From Dehalococcoidia bacterium (lineage in GTDB: Bacteria; Chloroflexota; Dehalococcoidia; UBA2979), in assembly GCA_018700215.1 (NCBI GenBank), contig JABIST010000413.1:1-6460 (forward strand): DNA of 6,460 nucleotides. The letters are read 5' to 3'. Under the pieces are notes generated by a model. That model had not been told where the DNA came from. It made no database searches and saw only the letters and a list, made by a program, of their open reading frames with translations. This document shows positions 6,337 to 6,460 of this stretch, piece after piece. Numbering within the stretch: the first letter of the stretch is position 1; each line of letters starts with the position of its first letter. The position numbers were made by a program, and so were the translations under genes.

Positions 6337-6460
6337 CGCGGGGGCGCTGAGCTGGTAGCTGGCGCGGCTTTTTCGGAGGGGGCGAGCGGGCGGGTCCAGC
6401 CGGCGGAGTGGCCGTAGAGCAGCAGGACGAAGCCGCCGGCGGCGATGACGGCGGAGGGCC
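6333..6460 (-). CDS. C-terminal fragment of an unidentified, probably membrane, protein (cut by window edge)
   Basis: Reading the minus strand from the right edge gives an open frame of 41 codons ending at TAG 6335-6333. The peptide starts PSAVIAAGGFVLLLYGHSAGW, which looks like the end of a transmembrane helix, followed by a short polar Pro/Ala/Ser tail (PLAPSEKAAPATSSAPPR). Codons have mostly C at the third position, exactly the pattern of the other minus-strand genes here, whereas the other two minus-strand frames over this stretch give low-complexity Pro/Ser or Arg-rich peptides. Its stop overlaps the end of the convergent methyltransferase gene by four bases. The family cannot be told from this fragment. 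It could still be chance in such GC-rich DNA. Confidence 0.5.
   Translation of the reverse strand, partial: PSAVIAAGGFVLLLYGHSAGWTRPLAPSEKAAPATSSAPPR
6344..6373 (+). terminator. Possible intrinsic terminator of the methyltransferase gene
   Basis: Eight bases after the methyltransferase stop an imperfect hairpin can form: GCGC (6344-6347) with GCGC (6362-6365), and AGCT (6350-6353) with AGCT (6357-6360), loop GGT, with a small internal bulge. GGC and a run of five T (6369-6373) follow. The T-run is short and the stem is interrupted, so this is tentative. It would lie inside the last codons of the convergent gene. Confidence 0.35.

Overview
This is a GC-rich bacterial window (44 of the first 60 bases are G or C). 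It carries five complete genes plus one gene cut by each edge. Nothing in it is diagnostic of a phylum. High GC, a SipW-like signal peptidase fused to a DUF5305-like region, and secreted proteins with a TVP...G...SAI segment after the hydrophobic core would suit a Chloroflexota-type bacterium, or less likely an actinobacterium. This is a low-confidence inference.

Layout. Bases 1-1044 (+) hold the C-terminal two thirds or so of an NAD(P)-binding SDR/NmrA-like protein with a DUF2867 domain. It ends one base from the stop of a convergent enolase-superfamily (mandelate racemase/muconate lactonizing type) enzyme at 1046-2182 (-). Upstream of that enzyme on the same strand is a compact cluster read from 5309 down to 2280: a small secreted protein (4884-5309), a 701-residue membrane-bound SipW/Sec11-type signal peptidase with a second membrane-anchored extracellular domain (2762-4867), and a secreted RTX-repeat protein (2280-2759). 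Gaps are 16 and 2 bases, so this is very probably one operon. A 316-base divergent spacer (5310-5625) holds a striking 18-bp perfect inverted repeat and leads into a SpoU/TrmH-family RNA 2'-O-methyltransferase (5626-6336, +). The C-terminus of another minus-strand gene enters from the right edge.

How the genes may work together. The central cluster reads as a dedicated secretion module: a specialised Ser-His signal peptidase encoded between two exported proteins. These two share an ungapped segment just after their hydrophobic cores (T-V-P, then G five residues after the P, then S-A-I-S/T), although their mature domains are unrelated. That segment is a good candidate for the recognition region of the neighbouring peptidase, and the arrangement resembles the tapA-sipW-tasA logic of Bacillus. 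The flanking oxidoreductase, enolase-family enzyme and RNA methyltransferase look unrelated to this module.

A window-wide feature is strong strand asymmetry. The + strand is G-rich whichever way the genes point, so + genes favour G and - genes favour C at third codon positions. This suggests the + strand is the leading strand of replication.
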